Counted from the stretch's first letter, positions 19,401-28,487 are shown. The stretch is 64,000 nt of DNA from Bacteroides faecis MAJ27 (GCF_900106755.1 NZ_FNNN01000014.1:92562-156561), one strand, 5' to 3'. Program-made: numbers and translations. The notes: generated by a model not told the origin, from the letters alone.

Positions 19401-19820
19401 AGCAGCCAGATGGCGGTCGAATTCAGTCGCAGTTACTACGATTTCTTCGTTTTCTGCAAATCGTTTGGCAGTTGCCTTGACGATAGAGAAAGCTACGGGC
19501 AACACTTCGTCCAGTGCTTTCTCGTATTTTTCGAGAATTTCTTTCTCTATCTTATCTATTTGTGCAAAGATGTCTTCGCGGTCTTCCAGTTCTGTGTTTT
19601 CAACGCTCGCTTTGAGTTCTTCCACTTTTGCGCGTTCGTTAGCCGCCGACTCATAGATATATTTTTTGAGTTCTTCCGTTTTGGCACGGAGGGCGTCGTT
19701 GTCCAGTGCTTCAATCTCCGGATAGGCAGCTTTGATCTTTTCTACCCAGGGCTTGATTTCTTTCATGTCTCGCGTGGATTTGTTTCCGAAAATCGAGCTT
19801 AAAATTTCATTAAATCCCAT
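16497..19820 (-). CDS. secA: Preprotein translocase ATPase SecA
   Basis: 1107 residues. SecA is the motor that drives unfolded preproteins through SecYEG. Walker A is MATGEGKT at residues 190-197. The DEAD-type box lies in [19 protein letters not shown], the second helicase motif in [21 protein letters not shown] and [15 protein letters not shown], and the C-terminal zinc-binding tail is [14 protein letters not shown]. Walker A lies about 88 residues later than in E. coli SecA, owing to a charged helical insertion near residues 50-140. Together with other insertions this explains the length, which is usual for Bacteroidetes. Single-gene unit. Confidence 0.98.
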   Translation of the reverse strand: MGFNEILSSIFGNKSTRDMKEIKPWVEKIKAAYPEIEALDNDALRAKTEELKKYIYESAANERAKVEELKASVENTELEDREDIFAQIDKIEKEILEKYEKALDEVLPVAFSIVKATAKRFAENEEIVVTATEFDRHLAATKDFVRIEGDKAIYQNHWIAGGNDMTWNMVHYDVQLFGGVVLHKGKIAEMATGEGKTLVATLPVFLNALTGNGVHVVTVNDYLAKRDSEWMGPLYMFHGLSVDCIDRHQPNSDARRQAYLADITFGTNNEFGFDYLRDNMAISPKDLVQRPHNYAIVDEVDSVLIDDARTPLIISGPVPKGDDQLFEQLRPLVERLVEAQKVLATKYLSEAKRLIASNDKKEVEEGFLALYRSHKCLPKNKALIKFLSEQGIKAGMLKTEEIYMEQNNKRMHEVTEPLYFVIEEKLNSVDLTDKGIDLITGNSEDPTLFVLPDIAAQLSELENQNLTNEQLLEKKDELLTNYAIKSERVHTINQLLKAYTMFEKDDEYVVIDGQVKIVDEQTGRIMEGRRYSDGLHQAIEAKERVKVEAATQTFATITLQNYFRMYHKLSGMTGTAETEAGELWDIYKLDVVVIPTNRPIARKDMNDRVYKTKREKYKAVIEEIEKLVQAGRPVLVGTTSVEISEMLSKMLTMRKIEHSVLNAKLHQKEAEIVAKAGFSCAVTIATNMAGRGTDIKLSPEVKAAGGLAIIGTERHESRRVDRQLRGRAGRQGDPGSSVFFVSLEDDLMRLFSSDRIASVMDKLGFQEGEMIEHKMISNSIERAQKKVEENNFGIRKRLLEYDDVMNKQRTVVYTKRRHALMGERIGMDIVNMIWDRCANAIENNDYEGCQMELLQTLAMETPFTEEEFRNEKKDTLAEKTFNIAMENFKRKTERLAQIANPVIKQVYENQGHMYENILIPITDGKRMYNISCNLKAAYESESKEVVKSFEKSILLHVIDEAWKENLRELDELKHSVQNASYEQKDPLLIYKLESVTLFDAMVNKINNQTISILMRGQIPVQEAPADEQQAPRRVEVRQAAPEQRQDMSKYREQKQDLSDPNQQAAASQDTREQQRREPIRAEKTVGRNDPCPCGSGKKYKNCHGQNA

Positions 19821-19941
19821 GTTATATTATTTAGTTTATTATTATTTCTTGATTGTCTGCACGGCATTTTTTTCACTTTCCGGGAAAGAGGAACGGCATA
19901 AACCTGTTGCCAAGCTGTGCAGAGTGATTATAAAATCCGCG

Positions 19942-19949
19942 CAAAGTTA
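19942..19949 (-). promoter_or_regulatory. Candidate -7 element of secA
   Basis: CAAAGTTA on the plus strand reads TAACTTTG on the minus strand, about 120 bases before the secA start. This would give a leader of about 110 bases. The -33 box is not clear. Confidence 0.4.
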
Positions 19950-20002
19950 CATTAAAATGCTGATTTATTTATGTTTTGCGCATGGTTTTTGTGAGGAATC
20001 TT

Positions 20003-21577
20003 TTACCGAAGATCGGTAATAGGGGCAGAAGAAGAGGCATTGGGAGCCCGGATGCGCATGAAATGAGCCAGTGTAGGCGCAATATGGTCAATGGTTACAG
20101 GGGTCTGAATAATGGCCGGTTTCACGGAATGTCCCATGAAGATCAGCGGTGCGGGGATATAGGAGTGGCGTACCACCTTGTTTTCATTGCCGTTTTCGCT
20201 GACAATGGTCCATCCCGGCAATACATCGATTACGAGGTCGCCGGAACGTTTGCGGTGATAGCCGTTACGTATTCTGTATATTTCCGGAGTCCATGAACCC
20301 AGGAGAAGCCGATAGGCGGAATATGCCTCGTTTACTCCACTGAACTGCATCAGGAAGTCGGCGGACTTTTCCTGCACTTCTGTCAGGTTCAGTTGCTTTT
20401 GTTCCAGTAGTTTATGGTTCAGGTATATTTGCTGGTCATGATAGGCTTCTACATATTTCCCTTCTCCGTAAGTAGCCATCAGAAACATGTTCAGCAATGC
20501 GGTGCAGCGGTTGAGATGGAACTCTCCGGTCGGTATTTTGTACAATCCCGAATCGGTTGATTCGCTGTCCGTATATCCGGTGGAAGTGACAAAAATAAGT
20601 ACATTTTGCAGGCCTACTTTCTTGTCGAGCAGGTCAAGCAGGTTGGCAATGCTGCGGTCGAGGCGTACATACGTATCCTGAATTTCCATGGCGCACTCTT
20701 GTACGGACTTGTGTGCATAGTTGCCGGCATAGTAAGTAAGTGCTAATAAGTCAGTAATGTCATCCATGCCGACCGAACCTTTTCCGATTGCTTCTTCGGC
20801 GAGGGCGTTTACTTCATCGTTGACGAATGGGCTGGTGATGAAGCGGCGGAACTTATTGTTACGGTCGTCATCAAATTTATATTTGAATACCACATCCCGC
20901 CAATCTGGCAGAAAAGTGTACATGCCACGTGGAAAAACAGGTTCCCATGTGACACTGGAGATGCGGGAGTCGATGGCTTGGCGGTCGTTATATTGGCTTG
21001 CCCACCAGGGGAATTCGCCATAATAGGTCGTTCCGCTCCATTTGCCGGTTGTGGGGTTGATCCAGAATGCTCCGTTTCCTGCATGTCCGGCAGCGAAGAT
21101 GGCTGCGTCGCAGTAAGGGGCGATGGCGTATACGAGACCTTTGCCTTGTGTCGCTATTTTCAGCTCGTCGGCAATGGTAGAGGTTAATAATTTCGTCGGG
21201 GCACAGGTCTGATCGGTATAATATCCCATGAAGGCCGGGTCGTCCGTACTGTTGACAGTGCGCAGGGTGGAGACGTCCATCCATCGGTTCGAGATAATTC
21301 CATTGACGGAAGGGGTCGATCCGCTGTAGATGGCTGCCATGGCAGAGGCACGGTCTACGCCGCTGAATGTATATTCTGCATTGTGGAATACTCTTCCCTC
21401 TTTCCAGAGCCGTTTGAAGCCTCTTTCGCCGTAGAGTGACGAGAAGGCTTCCAGATAGTCCGTACGCAGTTGGTCAATCGTGAGCCCTACCACAAGTTTA
21501 GGGGCAGTAGGCAACGACTGAGCTTGTAGCCCGGTGAAGGTCAATACGGTAATCAGGGAAGTGAGTAGTCCTTTCAT
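20003..21577 (-). CDS. Alkaline-phosphatase-superfamily protein, PafA-like, probably catalytically dead
   Basis: 524 residues with a signal peptide (MKGLLTSLITVLTFTGLQAQ), so exported. The overall match is to PafA-type phosphatases: PKLVVGLTIDQLRTDYL (Asp35 fits the first metal ligand), IYSGSTPSVNGI, TTGKWSGTTYYGE, and IQDTYVRLDRSIANLLDLLD. By my alignment from memory, the rest of the active site is gone. The nucleophile Thr position is Arg76. The K-D-R phosphate-binding triplet reads Y-C-D (155-157). The DxxxH metal motif is N286...K290. The conserved D-H pair is T333-G334. The last metal His aligns with Pro. The gene shares its start with the stop of the DUF4105 gene (TAATG overlap). Confidence 0.8.
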   Translation of the reverse strand: MKGLLTSLITVLTFTGLQAQSLPTAPKLVVGLTIDQLRTDYLEAFSSLYGERGFKRLWKEGRVFHNAEYTFSGVDRASAMAAIYSGSTPSVNGIISNRWMDVSTLRTVNSTDDPAFMGYYTDQTCAPTKLLTSTIADELKIATQGKGLVYAIAPYCDAAIFAAGHAGNGAFWINPTTGKWSGTTYYGEFPWWASQYNDRQAIDSRISSVTWEPVFPRGMYTFLPDWRDVVFKYKFDDDRNNKFRRFITSPFVNDEVNALAEEAIGKGSVGMDDITDLLALTYYAGNYAHKSVQECAMEIQDTYVRLDRSIANLLDLLDKKVGLQNVLIFVTSTGYTDSESTDSGLYKIPTGEFHLNRCTALLNMFLMATYGEGKYVEAYHDQQIYLNHKLLEQKQLNLTEVQEKSADFLMQFSGVNEAYSAYRLLLGSWTPEIYRIRNGYHRKRSGDLVIDVLPGWTIVSENGNENKVVRHSYIPAPLIFMGHSVKPAIIQTPVTIDHIAPTLAHFMRIRAPNASSSAPITDLR

Positions 21578-22764
21578 TATTTCTTTTTAGAGGTCAAAAT
21601 CAAATTGCTCGCTGAACGTATCAGCAAACAGAGTGCCAAAGGTACAACAGCAAAGTCAAATCTTTGCGGAATTAGTGGAAAAAGCACTATAAAAAGTGTT
21701 AAAACGATCAAATTCAATGTCAGATACCAGCATTTCTTCCCTTTTCGGACACAATAAATGATGTATGGAAGAAAAAGAAGCTGTCCCGGATGGAAGACCA
21801 GTAACAGGAAATTGGAACTGACAGCGGGGTGTTCGGAGAACAGTGCCAGAAAAGCCAGCACACAACCTACGATGCCTGCGGTGCCGAACAACACCAGATC
21901 GACTCCCCACAGTCCCGTTCTTTTGCGGAGACTGTAAATGGTTGCCGCTGCGGTAAGTATGAAAAGAAGGAGAGAGCATTGCAGTGGGGTGGGCATCCAG
22001 CCGCCTTCTTCTTCATCGGAGACAGCGTCTACGATCAGTGCTTTATCGGATACGAGCGGACGCTGAATGGAGTCATTGGCAATCTGGGCACCTGCGAAAG
22101 CATCCATCAGATAAAAGGGGGCAAACATCATTTGACGCTGCGTGATAGGCCGGTCTGCTTCGCTTCCGATGCAGAGGTCGATGCCGAAGCGGGCCCACGG
22201 GTGCTCTTTGCAATATTGATGCACGATGTCCCGGAAGGAGCGTGAGCCGTCTTGGGGCTCAGACGGATAAATCACCTTTCCGATGATGCTTTCCTCTATC
22301 TTATCGCGCGGTCGGGTAGCACAGTTGTCGTAGAAGAAGTTATAACGGTATATCCGGTTTTCGGGGCGGTAATTTTCTTGTAGCAATCGGATCAGTTCTG
22401 CTTTTTCTTCCTTGCTCAGGTTGAGTGTTTGTTGCCAGACACTGCGCCCGTCAAAAGCATATTCGGCGGCAAAGTGGGCGTAATCGGTGGCTCCGAGCTG
22501 GTAGTCTGTCTCGCCTAATGAAAAACGGAATATGAAATTCGGGGTGTTGAAACTGAATAACCCGTAGTTGAATACGGCGTCGATTCCGTTGGCTGGATCT
22601 TCGTAGCGGATGGCAGTATGACCGAACAGGGAGTATATTTCTTCTCCGGGGGCGCAAGTCAGCAGACTGAGTCGGATAGAGTCGTTACCGTTGGCAGTTG
22701 TTTGTCCAAAGGGCAGGAGCAACAGGAAAAAAAGTAAAAGTATATATAAATTAGGCCGTTTCAT
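21577..22764 (-). CDS. DUF4105-domain membrane protein
   Basis: 395 residues. A signal peptide or anchor (LYILLLFFLLLLPFGQTTA) is followed by a periplasmic DUF4105 domain (about 25-240; EIYSLFGHTAIRYEDP, FSLGETDYQLGATDY, RYNFFYDNCATRPRDKI). The GHTAIR and DNCATR motifs recall a His/Cys pair of a protease- or lipase-like fold. At least four transmembrane helices fill the C-terminal 150 residues. Function unknown. The stop overlaps the start of the phosphatase-like gene, so the two proteins are very likely translationally coupled. Confidence 0.87.
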   Translation of the reverse strand: MKRPNLYILLLFFLLLLPFGQTTANGNDSIRLSLLTCAPGEEIYSLFGHTAIRYEDPANGIDAVFNYGLFSFNTPNFIFRFSLGETDYQLGATDYAHFAAEYAFDGRSVWQQTLNLSKEEKAELIRLLQENYRPENRIYRYNFFYDNCATRPRDKIEESIIGKVIYPSEPQDGSRSFRDIVHQYCKEHPWARFGIDLCIGSEADRPITQRQMMFAPFYLMDAFAGAQIANDSIQRPLVSDKALIVDAVSDEEEGGWMPTPLQCSLLLFILTAAATIYSLRKRTGLWGVDLVLFGTAGIVGCVLAFLALFSEHPAVSSNFLLLVFHPGQLLFLPYIIYCVRKGKKCWYLTLNLIVLTLFIVLFPLIPQRFDFAVVPLALCLLIRSASNLILTSKKK

Positions 22765-22822
22765 GAAAGGACTTGTTTTATTTTGGCAGCGAATATACGA
22801 AGAATAGTTGGATTCGAAAAAT

Positions 22823-22898
22823 AGAGCCTTCGTTTTGTCTGAACAGAGGCTCTGACCGGGGCAAATGGAGCCTCTGTTTGGGTGAAATGGAGGCTCTG
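22823..22898. repeat. Four-copy array on a 22-bp register (GAGCC/GGCTC core)
   Basis: AGAGCCTTCG (22823), AGAGGCTCTG (22845), GGAGCCTCTG (22867) and GGAGGCTCTG (22889) begin exactly 22 bp apart. The GAGCC core and its complement GGCTC alternate from copy to copy, so neighbours form inverted repeats, for example CAGAGGCTC with GAGCCTCTG. The bases between cores are not conserved. Confidence 0.8.
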
Positions 22899-22924
22899 TT
22901 TTCTGGTGGATAGCACGAGGAAAA

Positions 22925-23023
22925 GCCGCCCATACAACCGCCCCATTTTCAGCCTTTGTAACTAGTTGTATGATAGTGGATTATTGGCTTCTGAAAAATG
23001 ATGCCGCCCATACACCCGCCCAT
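22925..23023. repeat. Pair of 21-bp direct repeats 78 bp apart
   Basis: GCCGCCCATACAACCGCCCC at 22925-22944 and GCCGCCCATACACCCGCCCA at 23003-23022 differ at one base. An inverted partial copy (GTTGTATG, 22965-22972) lies between them. The role is unknown. They are GC-rich islands in an AT-rich spacer. Confidence 0.6.
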
Positions 23024-23146
23024 ATATTATTAATAAATATAATTATCTATATTAATATTGTTCGGACGACTCACTTTTTTTGTGTTGCCAAAAGGAAAAT
23101 AAACAGATAATTCATCCTACATGCAGATACTTTTCTTTTTTTACTT

Positions 23147-23154
23147 TACCTTTG
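23147..23154 (+). promoter_or_regulatory. Candidate -7 element of the coaX operon
   Basis: TACCTTTG matches TAnnTTTG and lies 25 bases before the TTG start of coaX. No clear -33 TTTG. Confidence 0.45.
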
Positions 23155-23179
23155 CGCCCGCAATTGATAAAAGAGAACA

Positions 23180-23911
23180 TTGAATTTAATTATTGACATA
23201 GGAAATACGACTGCAAAAGTAGCTCTCTTTGATGGCAATGAGATGGTGGAGGTTGTGACCGACTCCAATCAATCGTTAGATTGCTTGAAAGCTCTTTGTT
23301 CCAAATACCCGGTTGAACAAGGTATCGTGGCTACTGTCATTGATTTGAGCGAACGGATACTGGCCGATCTGGCTGCTTTGCCGTTCCCTTTGTTATGGCT
23401 CAATCATCAGACTCCGTTGCCGGTAGCCAATTTGTACGAAACTCCCGATACATTGGGGTATGACCGGATGGCAGCGGTAGTAGGGGCTAATGAGCGTTTT
23501 CCCCATAATGATATATTGGTCATTGATGCGGGCACTTGCATCACTTATGAGTTTATCGACTCGAAGGGGCAGTATCACGGTGGTAATATTTCTCCCGGCA
23601 TGCAGATGCGCTTCAAGGCACTTCATCAGTTTACCGGGCGTTTGCCACAGATAGATGCCAACGGGCGGAAACTCCCGATGGGAAAGGATACGGAAACGGC
23701 CATCCGTGCCGGAGTGCTGAAAGGGATGGAATATGAAATTTCAGGCTATATTGAGGCTATGAAGCATAAATATCCTGAACTTTTGGTTTTTTTAACGGGC
23801 GGAGATGATTTTTCTTTTGATAGCAGCGTAAAAAGTGTCATCTTTGCAGATAGATTTTTAGTGTTGAAAGGATTAAATAGAATTTTAAACTATAATAATG
23901 GTAGGATTTAA
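23180..23911 (+). CDS. coaX: Type III pantothenate kinase
   Basis: 243 residues. CoaX catalyses the first step of coenzyme A synthesis in the cytoplasm. Visible marks are the ASKHA phosphate-binding stretch [17 protein letters not shown] at the N-terminus, the catalytic-base region [12 protein letters not shown], the pantothenate-site stretch [15 protein letters not shown], and a GGDD near the C-terminus. The frame starts with TTG at 23180; no ATG is available without losing the phosphate-binding DIGNT. Its end overlaps the next gene by 14 bp, so it leads the envelope operon. Confidence 0.95.
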   Translation: MNLIIDIGNTTAKVALFDGNEMVEVVTDSNQSLDCLKALCSKYPVEQGIVATVIDLSERILADLAALPFPLLWLNHQTPLPVANLYETPDTLGYDRMAAVVGANERFPHNDILVIDAGTCITYEFIDSKGQYHGGNISPGMQMRFKALHQFTGRLPQIDANGRKLPMGKDTETAIRAGVLKGMEYEISGYIEAMKHKYPELLVFLTGGDDFSFDSSVKSVIFADRFLVLKGLNRILNYNNGRI

Positions 23912-25190
23912 ACACACGATTTGGGCGCTATTGCTCATGATGGTTACCGGAACGGCAATCGCTCAAAATAATACAAACTCTCCTTACACACGATATGGCT
24001 ATGGCGACTTATCCGATCAAAGTTTCGGAAATAGCAAGGCGATGGGTGGAATTGCTTTCGGACTCCGGGATGGGGCGCAGATCAATCCAACGAATCCTGC
24101 TTCATATACGGCCATTGACTCATTGACGTTCCTGTTCGAGGGAGGTGTCAGTTTACAGAATATGAATATTAGTAATGGCGGTGTGAAGATGAACGCCAAG
24201 AATGCCAGCTTCGATTATCTCGCTATGCAGTTTCGGTTAGCTCCGTGGATGGGAATGAGTGTCGGATTGCTGCCATATTCTAATATCGGATATAGTGTGT
24301 CGGATAGCCAGACTGGGAATGACGGTTTGGTTACCAGCAGAAGTTTTACCGGAGATGGTGGCTTGCATCAAATGTACGCAGGTATTGGTGTAAAAGTGCT
24401 TAAGAATTTGTCTATTGGTGTGAATGCTTCTTACTTTTGGGGAGATCTAACCCGCGGAAGAGCAGTGTACTATCCGGGAGAATCTTCCTCTTATTCTTAT
24501 CAACGGACAATGGTAGCTTCAATATCGGACTATAAGTTGGATTTGGGTGCACAATATACACAGGCTTTGAATAAAAAGAGTTCTTTGACGGTTGGTGCAG
24601 TATATTCTCCTAAACATAAGTTGAATAACGATTATTCATCAACTGTCCTAATGGCTGCACAGACTAGCAATCAGGCCTCATATCAGGACAATTTGGATGC
24701 TACGTTAGAGTTGCCCAATACTTTTGGAATCGGCTTTACCTACAATTATGATAAACGTCTGACAGTCGGTGCCGATTACAGCTTGCAGCAGTGGTCAAAA
24801 ACAAAGTTTGGAGTAGTAACCAATGATGAAAATGTGCGTCAGGACTTTAATGAAACATTCGATTATTGTGATCGTACAAAAATATCAGTCGGTGCGGAAT
24901 ACATTCCTAATTTGATAGGACGTTCCTATTTCGCCCACATAAAATACCGTTTAGGAGCTTATTATACGACTCCGTATTATAAGATTGATGGGAAAAAGGC
25001 TTCACGTGAATATGGTGTAACTGCCGGTTTCGGTCTGCCTGTTCCCCGTTCGCGTTCCATTCTTAGTATCAGCGGACAGTTTGTTCGTGTGAAAGGACTG
25101 GAGACGAACATGGTGAATGAAAATATCTTCCGTGTGAGTATCGGACTTACGTTCAACGAACGTTGGTTCTTCAAACGTAGGGTAGAATAA
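23898..25190 (+). CDS. Outer-membrane beta-barrel protein
   Basis: 430 residues with a signal peptide ([16 protein letters not shown]). What follows is dominated by alternating amphipathic beta-strands, with an N-terminal stretch [15 protein letters not shown] and [22 protein letters not shown] that resembles FadL/OmpP1-like barrels of Bacteroidetes. The C-terminus ends in strands ([21 protein letters not shown]). It overlaps coaX by 14 bp and is followed by a TPR protein gene. The substrate is unknown. The conserved neighbourhood with lptC and a periplasmic foldase suggests a core envelope role. Confidence 0.82.
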   Translation: MVGFKHTIWALLLMMVTGTAIAQNNTNSPYTRYGYGDLSDQSFGNSKAMGGIAFGLRDGAQINPTNPASYTAIDSLTFLFEGGVSLQNMNISNGGVKMNAKNASFDYLAMQFRLAPWMGMSVGLLPYSNIGYSVSDSQTGNDGLVTSRSFTGDGGLHQMYAGIGVKVLKNLSIGVNASYFWGDLTRGRAVYYPGESSSYSYQRTMVASISDYKLDLGAQYTQALNKKSSLTVGAVYSPKHKLNNDYSSTVLMAAQTSNQASYQDNLDATLELPNTFGIGFTYNYDKRLTVGADYSLQQWSKTKFGVVTNDENVRQDFNETFDYCDRTKISVGAEYIPNLIGRSYFAHIKYRLGAYYTTPYYKIDGKKASREYGVTAGFGLPVPRSRSILSISGQFVRVKGLETNMVNENIFRVSIGLTFNERWFFKRRVE

Positions 25191-25242
25191 TAAAGTGAGA
25201 GAGAATAGACGATATTATATAAACAACTAAAATTTAGATACA

Positions 25243-26568
25243 ATGAAAATTAAAACGCTTGTGGCTATGTTGTTCCTTTCGGCTGGAGCAACCACTGTGG
25301 TAGCACAGGATGCGACTAACTGTAATTCGAACAGTAGTATCTCGCATGAGGCTGTGCGTGCAGGAAATTTTAAAGATGCGTATACTCCTTGGAAAGCTGT
25401 GTTGGATAATTGCCCGACATTGCGTTTCTACACTTTTACTGACGGATATAAAATCCTTAAAGGGCTGATGGCACAGATTAAGGATAAAAATAGTCCCGAA
25501 TATAAGAAGTATTTTGATGAATTAATGAATACGCACGACCTGCGTATGAAATACACAGAAGAATTCCTTTCAAAAGGAACAAAGGTTTCTTCTGCCGACG
25601 AAGCACTGGGAATTAAGGCTGTAGACTATATCGCTTTAGCTCCGAAAGTGGATGCTAATCAGGCTTATCAATGGTTGAGCCAGTCTGTAAATGCGGTGAA
25701 AGGTGAATCTGCTGGAGCTACTTTGTTCTATTTTCTTCAGATGTCATTGGACAAATTGAAAGCAGATCCTAATCATAAAGAACAATTTATCCAGGATTAT
25801 CTGCTCGCTTCAGAATATGCGGATGATGCTATTGCTGCGGAAACTAGCGAAGCAAAGAAGAAAAACCTGATGGGTATAAAAGATAATCTCGTTGCTTTGT
25901 TTGTGAATAGTGGTACTGCTGACTGTGAATCACTGCAAGGTATCTATGGTCCGAAAGTAGAATCTAACCAGACAGACTTGGCTTATCTGAAAAAAGTAAT
26001 CGATATCATGAAAATGATGAGATGTACGGAAAGTGAAGCTTATCTGCAAGCATCTTTCTATGCTTATAAGATGGAGCCGACTGCTGAAGCTGCTACCGGA
26101 TGTGCTTATCAGGCATTCAAGAAAGGTGATATTGACGGTGCAGTGAAGTTCTTTGACGAAGCAATCCAACTGGAAACAGACAACGTGAAGAAGGCTGAAA
26201 AGGCATACGCTGCCGCAGCTGTATTGGCTTCTGCCAAGAAGTTGTCTCAAGCCAGATCATATTGCCAGAAAGCAATTAGTTTCAACGAGAACTACGGTGC
26301 TCCTTATATTCTGATTGCCAACCTGTATGCAATGAGTCCTAACTGGAGTGATGAGTCTGCATTGAACAAATGTACTTACTTTGCTGTAATAGATAAGCTG
26401 CAACGTGCAAAAGCAGTGGATCCAAGTGTAGCTGAAGAAGCAAACAAATTGATTGGCACTTATTCCGGTCATACTCCGCAGGCGAAAGACCTCTTTATGT
26501 TAGGTTATAAAGCAGGCGACCGTATTACTATCGGTGGCTGGATCGGAGAGTCTACAACGATTAGATAA
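25243..26568 (+). CDS. Exported TPR-repeat protein
   Basis: 441 residues with a signal peptide (KTLVAMLFLSAGATTVVAQ). The rest is nearly all helical, with TPR-type repeats most evident near 270-390 (ATGCAYQAFKKGDIDGAVKFF, KAEKAYAAAAVLASAKKLSQ, ARSYCQKAISFNENYGAPYIL). The conserved Cys residues (DATNCNS, LDNCPTL, GTADCES, MMRCTES) may form disulfides in the periplasm. It sits 52 bp after the barrel protein and 5 bp before lptC. The exact partner is unknown; scaffold function is inferred from the repeats. Confidence 0.85.
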   Translation: MKIKTLVAMLFLSAGATTVVAQDATNCNSNSSISHEAVRAGNFKDAYTPWKAVLDNCPTLRFYTFTDGYKILKGLMAQIKDKNSPEYKKYFDELMNTHDLRMKYTEEFLSKGTKVSSADEALGIKAVDYIALAPKVDANQAYQWLSQSVNAVKGESAGATLFYFLQMSLDKLKADPNHKEQFIQDYLLASEYADDAIAAETSEAKKKNLMGIKDNLVALFVNSGTADCESLQGIYGPKVESNQTDLAYLKKVIDIMKMMRCTESEAYLQASFYAYKMEPTAEAATGCAYQAFKKGDIDGAVKFFDEAIQLETDNVKKAEKAYAAAAVLASAKKLSQARSYCQKAISFNENYGAPYILIANLYAMSPNWSDESALNKCTYFAVIDKLQRAKAVDPSVAEEANKLIGTYSGHTPQAKDLFMLGYKAGDRITIGGWIGESTTIR

Positions 26569-26573
26569 AATTT

Positions 26574-27227
26574 ATGTTGCGAAAACGAAGTAACCGTTTG
26601 TTGCATAAAAGCATAAGCATAACAATTGCCTTCGGGGCAATTGTTATGCTTCTTTCATTTTCTTCCTGCGGCGGCAAGAAGAATGCGCTGGGCGACGCTA
26701 TAACTGAACGTGATTCATTGCCGGTGATGAATACACTGGGAGTAACGACCCTTATATCCGATTCGGGAGTGACACGCTACCGGGTAAACACGGAAGAGTG
26801 GACGGTATACGACCGCAAGAAACCTTCTTATTGGGCGTTCGAGAAAGGAGTGTATCTGGAACAGTTTGATTCTATCTTTAATATCGAGGCCAGCATTAAA
26901 GCAGATACCGCTTATTATTATGATAAGCAGAAGCTCTGGAAACTGATAGGAAACGTTGATATACAAAACCGGAAAGGGGAGCGTTTTAATACCGAGTTAC
27001 TTTATTGGAACGAATCTACTCAGAAAGTATATTCCGATAAGTTTATACGCATCCAGCAGCCGGACCGGGTGATTACCGGACACGGCTTTGACTCTAATCA
27101 ACAAATGACCGTTTATGTCATTCAGAATATTGAAGGTATTTTCTATGTAGACGAAAACGAGGGAACCGCTCAGCCGGAAGTAAAAACATTGCCACCGGAT
27201 TCTACGAAAAAAGATTCTGTGAAATAA
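26574..27227 (+). CDS. lptC: LPS export protein LptC
   Basis: 217 residues. The N-terminus is a lipoprotein-like signal (AIVMLLSFSSC) in place of the plain anchor of E. coli LptC. The body fits the OstA/LptC beta-jellyroll: WAFEKGVYLEQFDSIFNIEAS, TAYYYDKQKLWKLIGNVDIQNRKG, and FNTELLYWNESTQKVYSD. LptC bridges the inner-membrane ABC transporter and periplasmic LptA during LPS export. An unusual perfect 16-bp inverted repeat lies inside the signal-peptide coding region (see separate entry). The next gene starts 3 bp after the stop. Confidence 0.88.
   Translation: MLRKRSNRLLHKSISITIAFGAIVMLLSFSSCGGKKNALGDAITERDSLPVMNTLGVTTLISDSGVTRYRVNTEEWTVYDRKKPSYWAFEKGVYLEQFDSIFNIEASIKADTAYYYDKQKLWKLIGNVDIQNRKGERFNTELLYWNESTQKVYSDKFIRIQQPDRVITGHGFDSNQQMTVYVIQNIEGIFYVDENEGTAQPEVKTLPPDSTKKDSVK
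26615..26651 (+). promoter_or_regulatory. Terminator-like hairpin inside the 5' coding region of lptC
   Basis: AAGCATAACAATTGCC (26615-26630) pairs perfectly over 16 bp with GGCAATTGTTATGCTT (26636-26651) around the 5-base loop TTCGG, followed by a T-rich stretch. It begins 41 bases after the lptC start codon. It could attenuate transcription into lptC or end part of the upstream TPR transcript. Confidence 0.7.
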
Positions 27228-27230
27228 ACT

Positions 27231-28487
27231 ATGAATATTTATATCTCTTTACTCATCACGATGGCTTTCTCCGCTTTCTTCTCAGGAATGGAGATCGCGT
27301 TTGTCTCAGTGGATAAGTTACGCTTTGAAATGGAACGTAAGGGAAGAGTCACATCCCGTATCCTTTCTGTTTTTTTCAAGCACCCGAACGAATTTATCTC
27401 TACCATGCTGGTAGGAAACAATATAGCATTGGTTATCTATGGTATATTGATGGCACAGATTATCGGCGATAATCTGTTGGCCGGATTTATTGATAGCCAC
27501 TTTCTGATGGTACTGGCTCAGACCGTCATTTCCACTCTGATTATTTTGGTGACTGGAGAGTTCCTTCCTAAAACATTGTTTAAGATCAATCCCAATCTGG
27601 TATTGAATGTTGCCGCTATTCCGCTTTTTATCTGTTATATCGTCTTATATCCTATATCCAAGTTCGCTTCCGGAGTATCCTGCCTGTTTCTTCGTATTTT
27701 TGGAATGAAGGTAAACAAGGAAGCTTCGGATATCGCTTTCGGAAAAGTCGATTTGGACTACTTTATACAGAGTAGCATCGATAATGCCGAAAATGAAGAA
27801 GAACTGGACACGGAAGTGAAGATCTTTCAGAATGCACTCGACTTTTCGAGCATAAAGATACGTGACTGTATCGTTCCACGTACCGAAGTGGTGGCTGTTG
27901 ATCTCACAACCTCACTGGATGAGCTCAAGAACCGTTTTATAGAATCCGGCATCTCGAAGATTATTGTGTATGACGGAAATATAGATAATGTGGTCGGTTA
28001 TATCCATTCGTCGGAAATGTTTCGTGCTCCGAAAGATTGGCACGATAACGTGAAAGATGTGCCCATTGTGCCCGAAACAATGTCCGCTCACAAACTGATG
28101 AAACTGTTCATGCTGCAAAAGAAGACGATTGCGGTAGTGGTAGACGAGTTTGGTGGTACGTCCGGCATTGTATCATTGGAAGATTTGGTAGAAGAGATTT
28201 TTGGTGATATAGAAGATGAACATGATAATACTTCATATATCAGCAAGAAGATTGATGAAAATGAATATGTTTTGTCCGCCCGCCTGGAAATAGAAAAGGT
28301 CAATGAAATGTTCGGACTTGACCTGCCCGAATCGGACGACTACCTGACAGTTGGCGGATTGATACTGAGCCAATATCAGAGTTTCCCGAAACTACATGAA
28401 TTGGTCCGTGTCGGTCGTTATGAGTTTAAAATAATCAAGGTGACAGCGACAAAAATAGAACTTGTACGCTTAAAAGTCATGGAATAA
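27231..28487 (+). CDS. CNNM/CBS-domain membrane protein (HlyC/CorC family, GldE-like)
   Basis: 418 residues. The N-terminal CNNM (DUF21) domain has about four membrane segments (LLITMAFSAFFSGMEIAFVS, MLVGNNIALVIYGILMAQII, VISTLIILVTGEFLPK and VAAIPLFICYIVLYPI). Two CBS domains follow (about 205-325; RDCIVPRTEVVAVDL and TIAVVVDEFGGTSGIVSLEDLVEEI), then a C-terminal CorC_HlyC domain. Such proteins are linked to Mg2+/Co2+ homeostasis. GldE of flavobacteria is a relative, but nothing here shows a gliding role. The gene follows lptC by 3 bp. Confidence 0.93.
   Translation: MNIYISLLITMAFSAFFSGMEIAFVSVDKLRFEMERKGRVTSRILSVFFKHPNEFISTMLVGNNIALVIYGILMAQIIGDNLLAGFIDSHFLMVLAQTVISTLIILVTGEFLPKTLFKINPNLVLNVAAIPLFICYIVLYPISKFASGVSCLFLRIFGMKVNKEASDIAFGKVDLDYFIQSSIDNAENEEELDTEVKIFQNALDFSSIKIRDCIVPRTEVVAVDLTTSLDELKNRFIESGISKIIVYDGNIDNVVGYIHSSEMFRAPKDWHDNVKDVPIVPETMSAHKLMKLFMLQKKTIAVVVDEFGGTSGIVSLEDLVEEIFGDIEDEHDNTSYISKKIDENEYVLSARLEIEKVNEMFGLDLPESDDYLTVGGLILSQYQSFPKLHELVRVGRYEFKIIKVTATKIELVRLKVME

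Larger units (their letters stand above)
22765..23179. other. Intergenic region with repeats, between divergent genes
   Basis: The 415 bases between the DUF4105 gene and coaX hold a 22-bp-register array at 22823-22898 and two near-identical 21-bp copies at 22925-22945 and 23003-23023 (both listed separately), plus a -7 promoter element for coaX at 23147-23154. There is no coding potential I would support. Confidence 0.6.

Noticed and set aside
17676..19802. A 708-codon open frame on the plus strand opposite secA
   Set aside because: It is the exact antisense of a well-conserved secA gene. The predicted protein is low in complexity (Phe, His, Cys-rich) and has no domain. It follows from the codon choice of secA.
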